A stretch of DNA of 64,000 nt from contig NC_133172.1 in the NCBI RefSeq assembly GCF_040802235.1, forward strand, positions 27,299,738-27,363,737. The letters run 5' to 3'. Made by a program: the position numbers and the translations under genes. Under the pieces are notes generated by a model, which searched no databases, was not told where the DNA came from, and was given only the letters and a program-made list of their open reading frames with translations. Shown here one piece after another: positions 22,261-34,200 of this stretch; within the stretch, counting starts at the first letter, position 1, and each line of letters opens with the position of its first letter. The stretch comes from Manis javanica (lineage: Eukaryota > Chordata > Mammalia > Pholidota > Manidae).

Positions 22261-25200
22261 GTTGAGTTTCTGGTGGATACTGGTGCTCAACATTCTGTAC
22301 TGACCCAAGCTAGAGGCCCTCTTTCTGGCAAAAAGTCTTGGGTGTTCGGGGCCATGGGCCAGAAACAATATGCATGGACTACCCAAAGAACAGTGGACTT
22401 AGGAGTGGGACAAGTAAACCACTCATTCCTTGTCATACCGGAATGCCCCACACCCTTGTTAGGAAGAGACATCTTGACCAAAGTCGGGGCCCAAATATCC
22501 TTTCAGGCTGAAGATACCCGAGTGACTGATCGAGAGAAAAAACCTTTGGGCCTAAGTATTCTGTCCATAAGATTAGAAGACGAGTACCGCCTTTTTAAGG
22601 AACCAAGACTCTCCCGAGTTAGTCAGGAGTGGCTTAACCAGTTTCCGGGGGCCTGGGCGGAGACGGCGGGTATGGGGCTCGCTGTAAACCAGCCCCCGGT
22701 GGTCATAGAATTGAAAGCCTCAGCCTTACCAGTAACTGTAAGACAATATCCAATGAGTAAAGAATCCAGAGATGGAATTAGGCCCCATATCCAGAGGCTC
22801 ATAGAGCAGGGGATATTAGTAAAATGTAAATCCCCATGGAACACTCCCTTGCTGCCTGTAAAGAAAGCGGGAACAGGAGATTATCGACCAGTGCAAGATT
22901 TAAGAGAAGTTAATAAGAGGATACAGGACATTCATCCCACTGTGCCGAACCCTTATAACCTCTTAAGCTCTCTGGCCCCAGAAAACACCTGGTATACAGT
23001 CTTAGATTTAAAAGACGCCTTCTTTTGTTTGCGCCTGCACCAGAGTAGCCAACCGCTGTTTGCTTTTGAATGGAAAGACCTCTCCACAGGAACTACTGGA
23101 CAATTGAACTGGACTCGCTTGCCACAAGGATTCAAGAATTCACCCACCCTCTTCGACGAGGCTTTACATCAGGACTTGGCCTTTTACCGAGCCTCCAACC
23201 CACAGGTAACTTTGTTACAATATGTTGATGACTTACTGATAGCAGCCCCTACTCAGGAAGCCTGCCAAGAGGCCACGGGAGCCCTTTTGACTGAACTTGC
23301 TAAATTGGGGTATAGGGCATCTGCCAAGAAGGCACAGATCTGCCAACAAAAAGTGACTTATTTGGGATATTCCCTGAGAGAGGGGAAAAGGTGGCTTACT
23401 GAAGCCCAAAAGCAGACTGTGACGCAGATCCCGGTTCCTACTACTCCGCGCCAAGTTCGCGAGTTTCTAGGGACGGCAGGGTTTTGTAGATTATGGATAC
23501 CCGGATATGCCACCTTGGCCACCCCTCTGTATCCCCTAACCAAAGGAGCAGCCCCGTTTGTTTGGGGACCTGAACAACAGCAGGCCTTTGATGATATCAA
23601 GAAGGCCCTCCTGTCGGCACCCGCTCTGGCCTTGCCAGATGTGACTAAGCCATTCATCCTTTTTGTGGATGAATGGAGCGGAGTGGCTCGGGGAGTGTTG
23701 ACCCAACAATGGGGACCTTGGAAGAGACCTGTCACCTATTTGTCAAAAAAATTGGACCCAGTGAGTAGCGGATGGCCTGCCTGTTTGAGAGTAGTGGCAG
23801 CTGTGGCCCTCTTGGTTAAAGATTCTGACAAACTGACACTGGGACAGAAACTCACTGTGGTTGCTCCACATGCGTTGGAGAGTGTAATTCGGCAGCCACC
23901 CGAGAGATGGATGTCGAATGCCAGAATGACTTACTACCAAACCTTACTCCTGAATCGTGATCGTGTGGAGTTTGCCCCCCCTGCCATCCTAAACCCGGCC
24001 ACTCTGCTCCCTGATTCGGGGAAGGAAGTGCTCCATACCTGCCAGGAAATCCTGACTGAGGAGACAGGGACCCACCGGGATTTACAAGATCAGCCCTTAG
24101 GAGGACCGGGACTCCTGACTTGGTATACAGACGGGAGCAGTTACATCATGAATGGTAAGAGAATGGCTGGAGCTGCAGTAGTAGATGATGACTGGATCAT
24201 GTGGGCCAGTGGACTCCCAACGGGCACTTCTGCACAGCGAGCAGAACTCATCGCCCTGACTCAGGCTCTAAAGATGGCAGAAGGTAAGAGACTTAACGTC
24301 TACACTGACAGCCGATACGCTTTTGCCACCGCTCATATACATGGGGCTATTTATAGACAGAGAGGGCTGTTAACTTCTGCCGGGAAAGATGTAAAAAACA
24401 AACAAGAAATTTTAGATTTGTTAGAAGCCATCCATAGGCCTAAGGAAGTAGCGATAATACATTGCCCTGGACATCAGAAATATGACTCTCCAATAGCTTG
24501 AGGAAACCAGAGGGCGGACCAAGCCGCAAAGCAAGCAGCTCAGGGAATGAGCATTTTACCCCTCGAAGTGTATCCGGAAGCCACCCACATTAAGAGCTTC
24601 CAGTATACACCTGAAGATCTCACTTGTATAAACAAATTAGGGTTCAAAAATTCCTCGCCCCAAGAGATATACAAGTCTGAAAAAGGGAAAGTTGTCCTGC
24701 CCCAGAGAGAGGCAGAAGAATACTTAAGGCAATTACATCAATTGACACATTTGGGAGCAAAAAACCTAAAGACCTTGGTTCGAGACTCCCCTTATCATGT
24801 TATTGGATTAGGAAAATTGGCTGACGAGGTTGTAAAAAATTGTGTTCCCTGTCAATTAGTAAACGTGAGCAAAAATCAAGCAATATCCGGGAAAAGACTT
24901 CGAGGAGATCGCCCAGGAGCTTATTGGGAAGTTGACTTCACTGAAATTAAGCCTGCTAAGTATGGATATAAGTACCTTCTAGTTTTCCTAGACACATTTT
25001 CAGGATGGACAGGGGCATTCCCCACCAAAACTGAGACAGCTCAGACGGTGTCTAAAAAGATCCTTGAAGAAATATTTCCCAGGTTTGGGATCCCAAAGGT
25101 AATCGGCTCCGACAACGGCCCTGCCTTTGTTGCCCAGGTAAGTCAGGGATTGGCCAAGATCCTGGGGACAGATTGGAAATTGCATTGTGCATACAGGCCC

Positions 25201-25815
25201 CAGAGCTCAGGACAGGTAGAAAGGATGAACAGAACTCTAAAAGAGACCTTGACTAAATTGTCCATAGAGACTGGCTTATGTGATTGGTTAGTCCTCCTTC
25301 CCTTCGCTCTGTTTAGAGTCAGGAACACTCCCGGCCACTTTGGACTAACGCCCTTTGAAATAATGTTTGGGGCCCCGGCCCCGCTCCAATCAGCACATCT
25401 TCATACATTCCCCGAGTGTGCAACTAATAAGTTTTTGCTTGAAAGGTTATGAGCCTTGGAGGCTGTGCAGAAAGAGGTGTGGGCCTCCATTAAGGAAGCC
25501 TATCAGACAGAGGACCTCTCAGTACCTCACCAGTTCCAGGTGGGAGACCCTGTCTACGTGAGAAGACACCAAACAGGAAACCTCGAGCCGCGGTGGAAGG
25601 GACCTTTCATCGTCCTCCTGACTACTCCCACAGCCGTGAAAGTGGACGGCGTCTCCTCCTGGATACACGCTTCACATCTAAAGAAGGCACCCCCACCGGA
25701 CCCGGACTGGCGAGTAACTCGGACTGATAACCCCCTTAAGCTTCACTTGTGTAGAAAGAACTATGTTATTAGTGATTCTGATGTTCCTGCTACCTCCAAC
25801 CCACCAGAACCCTAA
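22198..25815 (+). pseudogene. pol: pol of provirus 1, two internal stops
   Basis: In frame with gag after the readthrough stop. Order: protease (VDTGA at about 22270), reverse transcriptase (YVDD at 23221-23232), RNase H (DGSS at about 24130, then TDSR), integrase with the HHCC zinc region (about 24730-24870) and a D,D,E core (VDF about 24930, SDNG about 25110, QVER about 25215). TGA stops at 24499-24501 (end of RNase H) and 25450-25452 (integrase C-terminus) replace CGA arginine codons found in provirus 2. About 1205 codons in total. The last 53 bases overlap env. Confidence 0.95.
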
Positions 25816-27538
25816 CCCTCATGAACCCAGGTTACTGACATGGCAAATCATTACCCCAGCTTCCCGCCAAGTAGTAGTCCAGTTAACAGGACAACACCCT
25901 AAGGGAACCTGGTGGCCTACCCTCACTGTAGATATATGCACTCTTTTCAAACAAGACCCCTGGTACGAAGATAAAGTTGGGGTACCTGGATGTGGCACTC
26001 GGGATTATACAGTGCATTGGGGCCCTGGGACTATGAAAGAGATCCAAAGTACCTGCTTTTATGTATGCCCGGCCCCCTCAACCGATGCCGAGGTCTCACA
26101 GTGTGGTGGGCAGACAGATTTTTTTTGTAAAAATTGGGATTGTGAGCAGACAGGGACATGCCATTGGCTGACAGGAAGTACAGGGAGACCTCCTCCAGGC
26201 CTCATAAAAATCCAACGGGGTGCCACTCGTGCCCAATGCAGGACTAATCCCACCTGCAATCTTATTGACATCTCCTTCACAGATGCAGGAAAAAGGGCAA
26301 CAAACTGGGAAAAAGGGCTTACATGGGGACTAAGACTCTACCAGAGTGGCTATGATAATGGAGTCTTGTTCATGCTCAGGCTTAAGGTAGAGACTCTCCC
26401 GGCTATCCCAATGGGACCCAACGCTGTCCTGCGGGATTGGCCGCGTCTCCCAGCCCCAGCCCCCGAGCAGACCTTAGCCCCACCTGTGGACTCTACCACC
26501 ACTCCCTCTGTCTCCACTCTTGGCCAAGTTACCCCTTTTCCTAGCACAGGACAACGCCTTCTCAACCTCCTTGAAGGGGCTTTTCAGGCCTTAAACACCA
26601 CCAATCCTAAAACTACTGAATCCTGTTGGTTGTGTTTCTCTTCTGGGCCGCCTTATTATGAAGGATTAGGATTGTTGGGCAGTTTTAACAGGACGACCCG
26701 TCACGAGATTTGTAGCTGGGGGAGCCATAGGAAACTAACCCTGACCGAAGTAACTGGAAGAGGAAGATGTTTAGGTACAGTTCCCCCCACCCATAAAGCT
26801 TTGTGTAATGAAACCATAGCTGTAACCTCCTCAGGTGAAAATGAGTATCTAGTCCCTCCTCCCGAGGGATGGTGGGCTTGTAACACTGGAGTGACCCCAT
26901 GTGTCTCTACTTCTGCCTTCAACTCCTCCCGTGATTTCTGTATCATGGTTCAGCTGGTGCCCAGGTTGATGTATCATGATGATCTCTCATTTGTAGCTGA
27001 ATTTGAACCTAGGCATACATATAAGAGAGAGCCGGTCTCACTGACCTTAGCCGTGTTGTTAGGGATAGGTGTCGCAGCTGGAGTGGGAACGGGGGCAGCC
27101 GCTATTGTCCAAGGGAACCAACATTATGAAGGACTAAGGACAGCTATTGATGAAGACTTAAAGACCATAGAGCAATCCATTACAAAACTTGAAGAATCTC
27201 TGACTTCCCTCTCTGAGGTAGTCTTGCAGAATAGATGAGGGCTGGATCTGCTGTTCCTAAAAGAAGGAGGACTGTGTGCAGCTTTAAAAGAAGAATGCTG
27301 CTTTTATGCAGACCATTCTGGAATAGTAAGAGATTCAATGTCAAAACTTAGGGAAAGGCTAGACCAGAGAAAGAAAGAAAGAGAAGCCGGCCAAGGGCTA
27401 TTTGAATCTTGGTTCACTAGATCCCCGTGGTTTACAACCCTGATATCCACTCTGGCTGGACCCTTACTCATCCTTGTGTTGCTCCTCACTTTAGGACCCT
27501 GCATATTAAATCGGCTGATAACTTTTGTTAGAGAGTGA
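25763..27538 (+). pseudogene. env: env of provirus 1, stop in the transmembrane subunit
   Basis: Begins at ATG 25763 inside the end of pol. A hydrophobic signal sequence is followed by the surface subunit with a CWLC motif, then a cleavage region reading TYKR, a fusion peptide and the first helical region. A TGA at 27236-27238, in place of CGA in provirus 2, falls in the immunosuppressive-like segment. A 4-bp deletion near 27530 also truncates the tail at 27538. Relative to provirus 2 the surface part has an indel near residue 80 and a different proline-rich region. The product would be an unanchored surface/partial transmembrane fragment. Confidence 0.94.
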
Positions 27539-27625
27539 GTGCTGTTCATGTACTGATGTTGAGGCAACAATATCATTCACTCACCCCACAAGAAGATACA
27601 AACATTCCATGATTGGAATGCCCCT

Positions 27626-27642
27626 AAAGAGAAGTGGGGAAA
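27626..27642 (+). promoter_or_regulatory. Polypurine tract of provirus 1
   Basis: AAAGAGAAGTGGGGAAA lies directly before the 3' LTR, where plus-strand DNA synthesis would start. Confidence 0.85.
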
Positions 27643-28119
27643 TGTAGGATCTGAAAAATCAAAAGTTAGCATAAGTACAGCCATCTTAAAGGCTTAAATA
27701 CCACCCCCTAACCTAGAAGGAGGAAAATTATTAGAATCTTGAAAAACAAGTTAGTCAGCCAGTGTTAAATGTAGTGACCTTTTTAGTTAGCTGACCTCAA
27801 ATCAGCTTATCTTGCTAGAACCACCCTAAACATTCCGAAGGTAATCTTATCTAACCAGACCCCATGATGTGGCCCCAGCCAAAGATTTATGTGTCTATGA
27901 AAAAACACTGTATTGTGATTGTGGAAAATGTTGCCCCCTTTGAAAATGCTATAAAACCTTCTGGCTTTGTGTGCTCAGGGTCCTTGTTGAGACCCACTGC
28001 ATCGGGCTAACTTGGACCCCAGCTAGCTGGTTCCTGAATAAATTCCTCTTGCTTATTGCATCAAGAGACGCCTTTCGTGAGTGATTTGGGGCAGCATCCT
28101 CCTCTGGGAGAATCCAACA
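27643..28119 (+). repeat. 3' LTR of provirus 1
   Basis: 477 bp, ends ...AATCCAACA with the normal CA. TATAAA at 27950-27955, AATAAA at 28037-28042. Five substitutions against the 5' LTR. Confidence 0.97.
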
Positions 28120-28123
28120 ATTA

Positions 28124-28602
28124 GGTCTCAGTTTCTTATGAGCCTGTGGCCCTGGAATGTAAACTTCACTAGTGCTTGTCAGTGTTTTCTCCTCCTATAG
28201 GTGGGACAGGATGATTCAAGGGAGCTAGAGTTGGTTATTTCCTTTCCCCCAGATATGTTATGCTCTGATAAAAACTCAATAGATTAGACTCTGGTAAAAT
28301 AATTTGTCCTGAAAGCAGGATTTAAGAACTGTTAAGAACAGAATGCTCTGGTATATTTCAAAATGGTTCCTTTTCCCCTCCCCCTGCCAGAAGAACAAGG
28401 GGATTTTTCTTCATTATTCACAGTGAGGGCTTGGCAGCACTCCTAGAGGTAAAATTCACAAAAGTTCACCCCACCGTGCTCCATGACTGAATTCCCCTGG
28501 AGTTCTAACTCTCAGAATTGTCCATCCTGAGCCTCCAACAATTTATCAAATTACAATTTAGGATTTCCTTCCCTGGCACAGAAACACGGATTTCTGCTCA
28601 TG
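28124..28602. other. 0.48-kb spacer between the two proviruses
   Basis: Host sequence that was contiguous with 19642 before provirus 1 inserted and with 37141 before provirus 2 inserted. No coding or RNA feature is seen. It may be old repeat sequence of unknown family. Confidence 0.6.
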
Positions 28603-28606
28603 GTCT
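28603..28606. repeat. 4-bp target duplication GTCT, left of provirus 2
   Basis: GTCT is repeated at 37137-37140, after the 3' LTR. Confidence 0.88.
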
Positions 28607-29129
28607 TGTAGGACCCCAACCTCCCTGAGAAATAAGTTAGCCTAAGAGCGGCCATCTTGAAGCCCAAAAAGCCATTCTGATATATGACTCAGAGGGAACA
28701 ACTGAAACCAGGTAACTCCTCTGGAAAAACAAGTTAATCAATCATGACTGCTGGCAGCGCTAACCTTTCGGTTAGTTAAGCATAAAAGCTGACCCTACCT
28801 TGCTACACCCCCAGGACATGGCACTAACCCAGAAATCATAGGTTTGAAAAATTACTGCCTTTGTAGTATTGTTATCTTGCTATGTAGTATTGTTATCTTG
28901 TTACTACAACATAATCTGTAACCATGGTAATTCTCTAGGGCTGAATGCCTCAGAAAATCCTATATAACCACTTAGTTGTAAGTACTCAGGGTCCTCGTTG
29001 AGACCCGCTGCGACGGGCTGACTTGGACCCCAACTAGTTGGCTTCTGAATAAATTCCTCTTGCTTGTTACATCAAGAAACGTCTTTGGTGAGTGATTTGG
29101 GGCGGCGCCTTCCTCAGGGGAATCCAACA
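28607..29129 (+). repeat. 5' LTR of provirus 2
   Basis: 523 bp, TG...CA. TATATAA at 28961-28967, AATAAA at 29048-29053. U3 contains a 20-bp tandem pair around TAGTATTGTTATCTTG (about 28863-28900). Seven transitions against the 3' LTR (1.3%), most at CpG positions. Confidence 0.97.
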
Positions 29130-29131
29130 TT

Positions 29132-29149
29132 TGGGGGCTCGTCCGGGAT
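29132..29149 (+). promoter_or_regulatory. Primer-binding site of provirus 2 (tRNA-Pro)
   Basis: TGGGGGCTCGTCCGGGAT, the classic proline primer site, two bases after the LTR. Confidence 0.95.
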
Positions 29150-29192
29150 CGGGCGTCCACCCCGCTTCACTCCCGAAGTCGCTCTTGGAGGA

Positions 29193-29202
29193 AGAGGTAA
29201 GA
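29193..29202 (+). promoter_or_regulatory. Major splice donor of provirus 2 (predicted)
   Basis: AGAGGTAAGA, with GT at 29197-29198, in the same place as in provirus 1. It would produce the subgenomic env RNA. Confidence 0.6.
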
Positions 29203-29356
29203 TTAGTGGCGCCTTGAGTTGTATGTGTTCTGTTTTCTGTTTCAGTGAGACCGGTCAGAGTTCTGAAGGGTACCCGCTGTCTGGCAGCCGTCTCAATCCC
29301 GTAAAGGGGCTGTGACTGCGGTTGGTAGACATACTAGAGCACCGCAGGCTGCAACC

Positions 29357-29599
29357 CTGGGGGACGCCCCAGGGAGGTTGGGAGGCCAGGGACGCCTGGT
29401 AGCCTCCCGTCTGTTTTTCCGGAAAACTGAACCTGATGAGATAGGGTTGATTTTTGGGCGCCGAGAATATCAACCCTCTGATTCCTTTCGGTTTCTGTTC
29501 GAGGCTCTGAAAAGAACCAAAAGCGGCCGCTGTGTGTCTAATCTGTGTGTGTCTTTGTTTTTTGTGTCCTTTACGTGTCTAATTATTGTTATACTGACA
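29357..29599 (+). other. glycoGag-like leader frame, CUG start, provirus 2
   Basis: The gag frame is open from 29267 to the gag ATG. A CTG at 29357, with A at -3 and G at +4, opens an 81-codon leader, exactly the length of the provirus 1 leader. It ends in a hydrophobic segment just before the gag methionine. Its place, length and hydrophobic end match the glycosylated Gag leader of murine leukaemia viruses, where the product promotes release and counters host restriction. Since gag is open here, the extended product would be about 615 residues. Translation is inferred, not shown. Confidence 0.65.
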
Positions 29600-31204
29600 A
29601 TGGGACAGACAGTGACGACTCCCCTTAGCCTGACGCTAGATCATTGGACGGAAGTTAGAGCGAGGGCACATAACTTGTCAGTAGAAGTGAAAAAGGGACC
29701 ATGGCAGACTTTCTGTACCTCCGAATGGCCCACCTACAATGTTGGGTGGCCCTCGGAGGGGACTTTTGATCTCCCCACCTTATTAGCAGTAAAAGCTGTT
29801 GTCTTTCAGGATTCGTCTCAAGGACACCCGGATCAGCAACCCTACATTGTAGTCTGGCAAGAGTTGGTGGAGAACCCACCACCCTGGGTAAAGCCCTGGG
29901 TGCAAAAGAAAATGGGCCCTCGAGTTTTAGCTGCCCAGACTCAACCTCAGAAAAAGGAAAAGGAAACTACCAAAGTCTACCCTGATACTCAGGATTCGCT
30001 TATAATTGATGATCCCCCTCCCCCTCCTTACCCTCCTGCCCCCACGGCACCCCCGGTGCCCCCACCCCCAGCACCCTCAGCACCCTCAGCACCCCCAGCA
30101 CCCCCAGCTCCGGCACCCTCAGTCCCTGATGCTGAGGCAGTAGGGCAGGCTCCGGGACCTGCCCAGGGCACCCGGCGCCGCCGAGGGGTCATCTTGGACC
30201 CACCGGGTATCTTTCCTCTCCGGTCTTATGGAGTTCCCATCCTTGGAGAAGAAGGGGAACCACCTTTCCAACCCCTGCAATATTGGCCCTTCTCCTCTGC
30301 TGATTTGTATAATTGGAAAGCTAACCACCCGCCCTTTTCAGAGGAGCCACAGAAACTAACTGGTTTAGTAGAGTCTCTGATGTTTTCCCACCAGCCCACC
30401 TGGGATGACTGTCAGCAGCTTTTGCAGGTGCTCTTTACCATGGAAGAGAGAGAGAGGATTCTCCTGGAGGCACGGAGGAATGTGCCTGGAACCGACGGAC
30501 GGCCTTCGCAACTCCCTCATGACATAGAGAGGGGGTTCCCGTTGACTAGACCCAACTGGGACTTTAATTCTCCAGAAGGTAGGGAGCGACTAACCATCTA
30601 TCGTCAGGCTCTGGTGGCAGGTCTCCGTGGGGCCGCAAGATGCCCCACCAATTTGGCTAAGGTAAGAGAGGTCAGCCAGGGAGCCACTGAAGCACCTGCA
30701 GTATTCTTAGAGCACCTGATAGAAGCCTTCAGGCGGTATACCCCCTTTGATCCCACTTCTGAGGGGCATAGTGCTTCAGTGGCCCTTGCCTTTATCGGGC
30801 AATCCGCACCCGACATTAAGAAAAAGCTTCAGAGATTGGAGGGCTTACAGGATTTGTCGCTGAGAGATTTAGTGAAAGAAGCAGAGAAAGTTTATCATAA
30901 GAGAGAGACTGAAGAAGAGAAGGAGTTAAGGAAAGAGAAGGAGAGGGAAAGTAAAGAAGAAAAGAGAGATAGGAAGTATGAGAGAAATTTAACAAAAATC
31001 TTGGCCGCAGTAGTAGAAAGTAAGGGACGGCCGCCCTCTAGTGGTAGAACTAGTAAGGCAGGGTCCCTGGGCAACCGACCTCCTTTGGATAAAGATCAGT
31101 GTGCATACTGCAAGGAAAAGGGGCATTGGGTGAAAGATTGCCCTAAGAAACCACCACGGGGACCTCCGAAGAAAGTGTTGTCCCTGCTAGAAGATGAGGA
31201 CTAG
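29600..31204 (+). CDS. gag: Gag polyprotein of provirus 2, intact
   Basis: 534 codons from ATG 29600 (MGQT, N-myristoylation signal) to TAG 31202. Domains: matrix (about 1-130); proline-rich p12-like region with PPPY at residues 141-144, the NEDD4-ligase-recruiting late domain; capsid beginning around the [18 protein letters not shown] segment, with the conserved major homology-like FDPTSEGH stretch; a charged E/K/R coiled coil; and nucleocapsid with one CCHC knuckle (C501, C504, H509, C514). The size is as expected for gammaretroviral Gag (about 520-540). The stop is followed by a readthrough structure. No frameshift is seen. Expression depends on the LTR, and many such loci are silenced. 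Confidence 0.95.
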   Translation: MGQTVTTPLSLTLDHWTEVRARAHNLSVEVKKGPWQTFCTSEWPTYNVGWPSEGTFDLPTLLAVKAVVFQDSSQGHPDQQPYIVVWQELVENPPPWVKPWVQKKMGPRVLAAQTQPQKKEKETTKVYPDTQDSLIIDDPPPPPYPPAPTAPPVPPPPAPSAPSAPPAPPAPAPSVPDAEAVGQAPGPAQGTRRRRGVILDPPGIFPLRSYGVPILGEEGEPPFQPLQYWPFSSADLYNWKANHPPFSEEPQKLTGLVESLMFSHQPTWDDCQQLLQVLFTMEERERILLEARRNVPGTDGRPSQLPHDIERGFPLTRPNWDFNSPEGRERLTIYRQALVAGLRGAARCPTNLAKVREVSQGATEAPAVFLEHLIEAFRRYTPFDPTSEGHSASVALAFIGQSAPDIKKKLQRLEGLQDLSLRDLVKEAEKVYHKRETEEEKELRKEKERESKEEKRDRKYERNLTKILAAVVESKGRPPSSGRTSKAGSLGNRPPLDKDQCAYCKEKGHWVKDCPKKPPRGPPKKVLSLLEDED

Positions 31205-31262
31205 GAAAGACGGGGCTCAGAGCCCCTCCCCGAGCCTAGGGTAACTCTAAAGGTGGAGGGGC
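31202..31262 (+). promoter_or_regulatory. gag-pol stop-codon readthrough signal, provirus 2
   Basis: TAG at 31202-31204, then a perfect stem GGGGCT (31212-31217) with AGCCCC (31221-31226) and a C-rich tract, the MLV-type readthrough arrangement. The base after TAG is G in both copies, but the second base differs from provirus 1 (GAA against GGA). Confidence 0.75.
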
Positions 31263-34200
31263 AACCCGTTGAGTTTCTGGTAGATACCGGTGCTCAACAT
31301 TCAGTACTGACCCAAGCTAGAGGCCCCCTTTCTAGTAAAAATTCTTGGGTATTTGGGGCCACGGGTCAGAAACAATATGCATGGACTACCCAAAGAACAG
31401 TAGACTTAGGAGTGGGACAAGTAAACCACTCATTCCTTGTTATACCGGAATGCCCTACACCCTTGTTGGGAAGAGACATCTTGACCAAAGTCGGGGCCCG
31501 AATATCCTTTCAGACTGAAGATACCCAAGTGACTGATAGAAAAAAGAGACCCTTGGGCCTAAGCATTCTGTCCATAAAGTTAGAAGACGAGTACCACCTT
31601 TTTAAGGAACCAGAACCCTCCCGAGTTAATCAGAGGTGGCTCAACCAGTTTCCAGGGGCCTGGGCAGAGACGGCAGGTATGGGACTCGCTGTAAACCAAC
31701 CCCCGGTGGTCATAGAATTAAAAGCCTCAGCCTCACCAGTAACTGTGAGATAATATCCAATGAGTAAAGAAGCCAGAGATGGGATTAGGCCCCATATCCA
31801 GAGGCTCATAGAACAAGGGATATTAGTAAAATGTAAATCCCCATGGAACACTCCCTTGCTGCCTGTAAAGAAAGCGGGAACAGGAGATTATCGACCAGTG
31901 CAAGATTTAAGAGAAGTTAATAAGAGAACACAGGACATTCATCCCACTGTGCCGAATCCTTACAACCTGCTAAGCTCTCTGGCCCCAGAAAATACTTGGT
32001 ATACAGTCTTAGATTTAAAAGATGCCTTCTTTTGTTTGCGCCTGCACCAGAGTAGCCAACCGCTGTTTGCTTTTGAGTGGAAAGACCCCTCCACAGGAAC
32101 TACTGGACAATTGACCTGGACTCGCTTGCCACAAGGATTCAAGAACTCACCTACCCTCTTCGACGAGGCTTTACACCAGGACTTGGCCTTTTACCGAGCC
32201 TCCAACCCGCAGGTAACCTTGTTACAATATGTTGATGACTTACTGATAGCCGCTCCTACACAGGAAGTCTGCCAAGCGGCTACTGAAGCTCTTTTGACTG
32301 AACTTACTAGGCTGGGGTATAGAGCATCTGCCAAAAAGGCACAGATCTGCCAACCACAAGTGACTTATTTAGGGTATTCCCTGAGAGAAGGGAAGAGGTG
32401 GCTTACTGAAGCCCGGAAGCAGACTGTGACGCAGATCCCGGTCCCTACTACTCCGCGCCAAGTCCGCAAATTTCTGGGAACAGCAGGGTTCTGCAGATTG
32501 TGGATACCCGGATATGCCACCTTAGCCGCCCCCCTGTACCCCCTAACCAAAGGGGCAGCCCCATTTGTTTGGGGACCTGAACAGCAACAGGCCTTTGATG
32601 AAATCAAGAAAGCCCTCCTGTCGGCACCCGCTCTGGCCCTGCCAGACGTAACTAAGCCATTCGTCCTTTTTGTGGATGAGCGGAGTGGAGTGGCTCGGGG
32701 AGTGTTGACCCAGCAATGGGGACCTTGGAAGAGACCTGTCGCCTATTTGTCAAAAAAATTAGACCCAGTAAGTAGTGGATGGCCTGCCTGTTTGAGAGTA
32801 GTGGCGGCTGTGGCCCTCCTAGTTAAAGATTCTGACAAACTGACACTGGGACAGAAACTTACTGTAGTTGCTCCACATGCGTTGGAGAGTGTAATTCGGC
32901 AACCACCCGAGAGATGGATGTCGAATGCCAGAATGACTCACTACCAAACCTTACTCCTGAATCGTGATCGAGTAGAGTTTGCCCCCCCTGCCATCCTAAA
33001 CCCGGCCACTCTGCTCCCCGATTTGGAGAAAGAAGTGCTTCACACCTGCCAGGAAATCCTGGCTGAAGAGACAGGAACCCGCCAGGACTTGCAAGATCAG
33101 CCCTTAGGGGGAACGGGACTCCTGACTTGGTATACAGACGGGAGCAGTTACATCATGGATGGTAAGAGAATGGCCGGAGCTGCAGTAGTAGATGATGACC
33201 GAGTTGTATGGGCCAGTGGACTCCCAACGGGCACCTCTGCACAGCGAGCAGAACTCATCGCCCTGACTCAGGCCCTAAAGATGGCAGAAGGTAAGAGACT
33301 TAACGTCTACACTGACAGCAGATACGCCTTTGCCACTGCTCATATACACAGGGCTATTTATAGACAGAGAGGGCTGTTAACTTCTGCCGGGAAAGATGTT
33401 AAAAACAAACAAGAAATTTTAGATTTGCTGGAAGCCATCCATAGGCCTAAAGAAGTAGCAATAATGCATTGCCCTGGACACCAGAAAGATGACTCTCCAA
33501 TAGCTCGAGGAAATCGGAGAGCAGACCAAGCCGCAAAGCAAGCGGCTCAGGGAATGAACATTTTGCCCCTTCAAGTGTGTCCGGAAGCCACTCACATCGA
33601 GAGCTTCCAGTACACACCTGAAGATCTCATTTGTATAAACAAATTAGGGTTCAAAAATTCCTCACCCCAAGAGATATACAAGTCTGAAAAAGGGAAAGTT
33701 GTCCTGCCCCGGAAAGAGGCAGAAGAATACTTAAGGCAATTACATCAACTGACACATTTGGGAGCAAAAAACCTAAAGACTTTAGTTCGAGACTCCCCTT
33801 ATCATGTTATTAGATTAGGAAAATTAGCTGACGAGATTGTAAAAAATTGTGTTCCCTGTCAATTAGTAAACGTGAGCAAAAATCAAGCAATATCCAGGAA
33901 AAGACTTCGAGGAGATCGCCCAGGAACTTATTGGGAAGTTGACTTCACTGAAATTAAGCCTGCTAAGTATAGATATAAGTACCTTCTAGTTTTTCTAGAC
34001 ACATTTTCAGGATGGACAGAGGCGTTCCCCACCAAAACTGAAACAGCTCAGACGGTGTCTAAAAAAATCCTTGAAGAAATATTTCCCAGGTTTGGGATTC
34101 CAAAGGTAATCGGCTCCGACAACGGCCCTGCTTTTGTTGCCCAGGTAAGTCAGGGATTGGCCAAGATCCTGGGGACGGATTGGAAATTGCATTGTGCATA

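Larger units (their letters stand above)
19643..28119 (+). mobile_element. Provirus 1, gammaretroviral (class I) ERV, complete but inactivated
   Basis: 8477 bp with LTRs of 477 bp at both ends, TG start, ATTA target duplication, tRNA-Pro primer site, splice donor, gag, readthrough pol, overlapping env and a polypurine tract. The arrangement is that of a simple gammaretrovirus. Lesions are a one-base deletion in gag near 21450, stops in pol at 24499 and 25450, a stop in env at 27236 and a 4-bp deletion near 27530. It is closely related to provirus 2 but differs in U3 and in the surface part of env. Confidence 0.97.
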
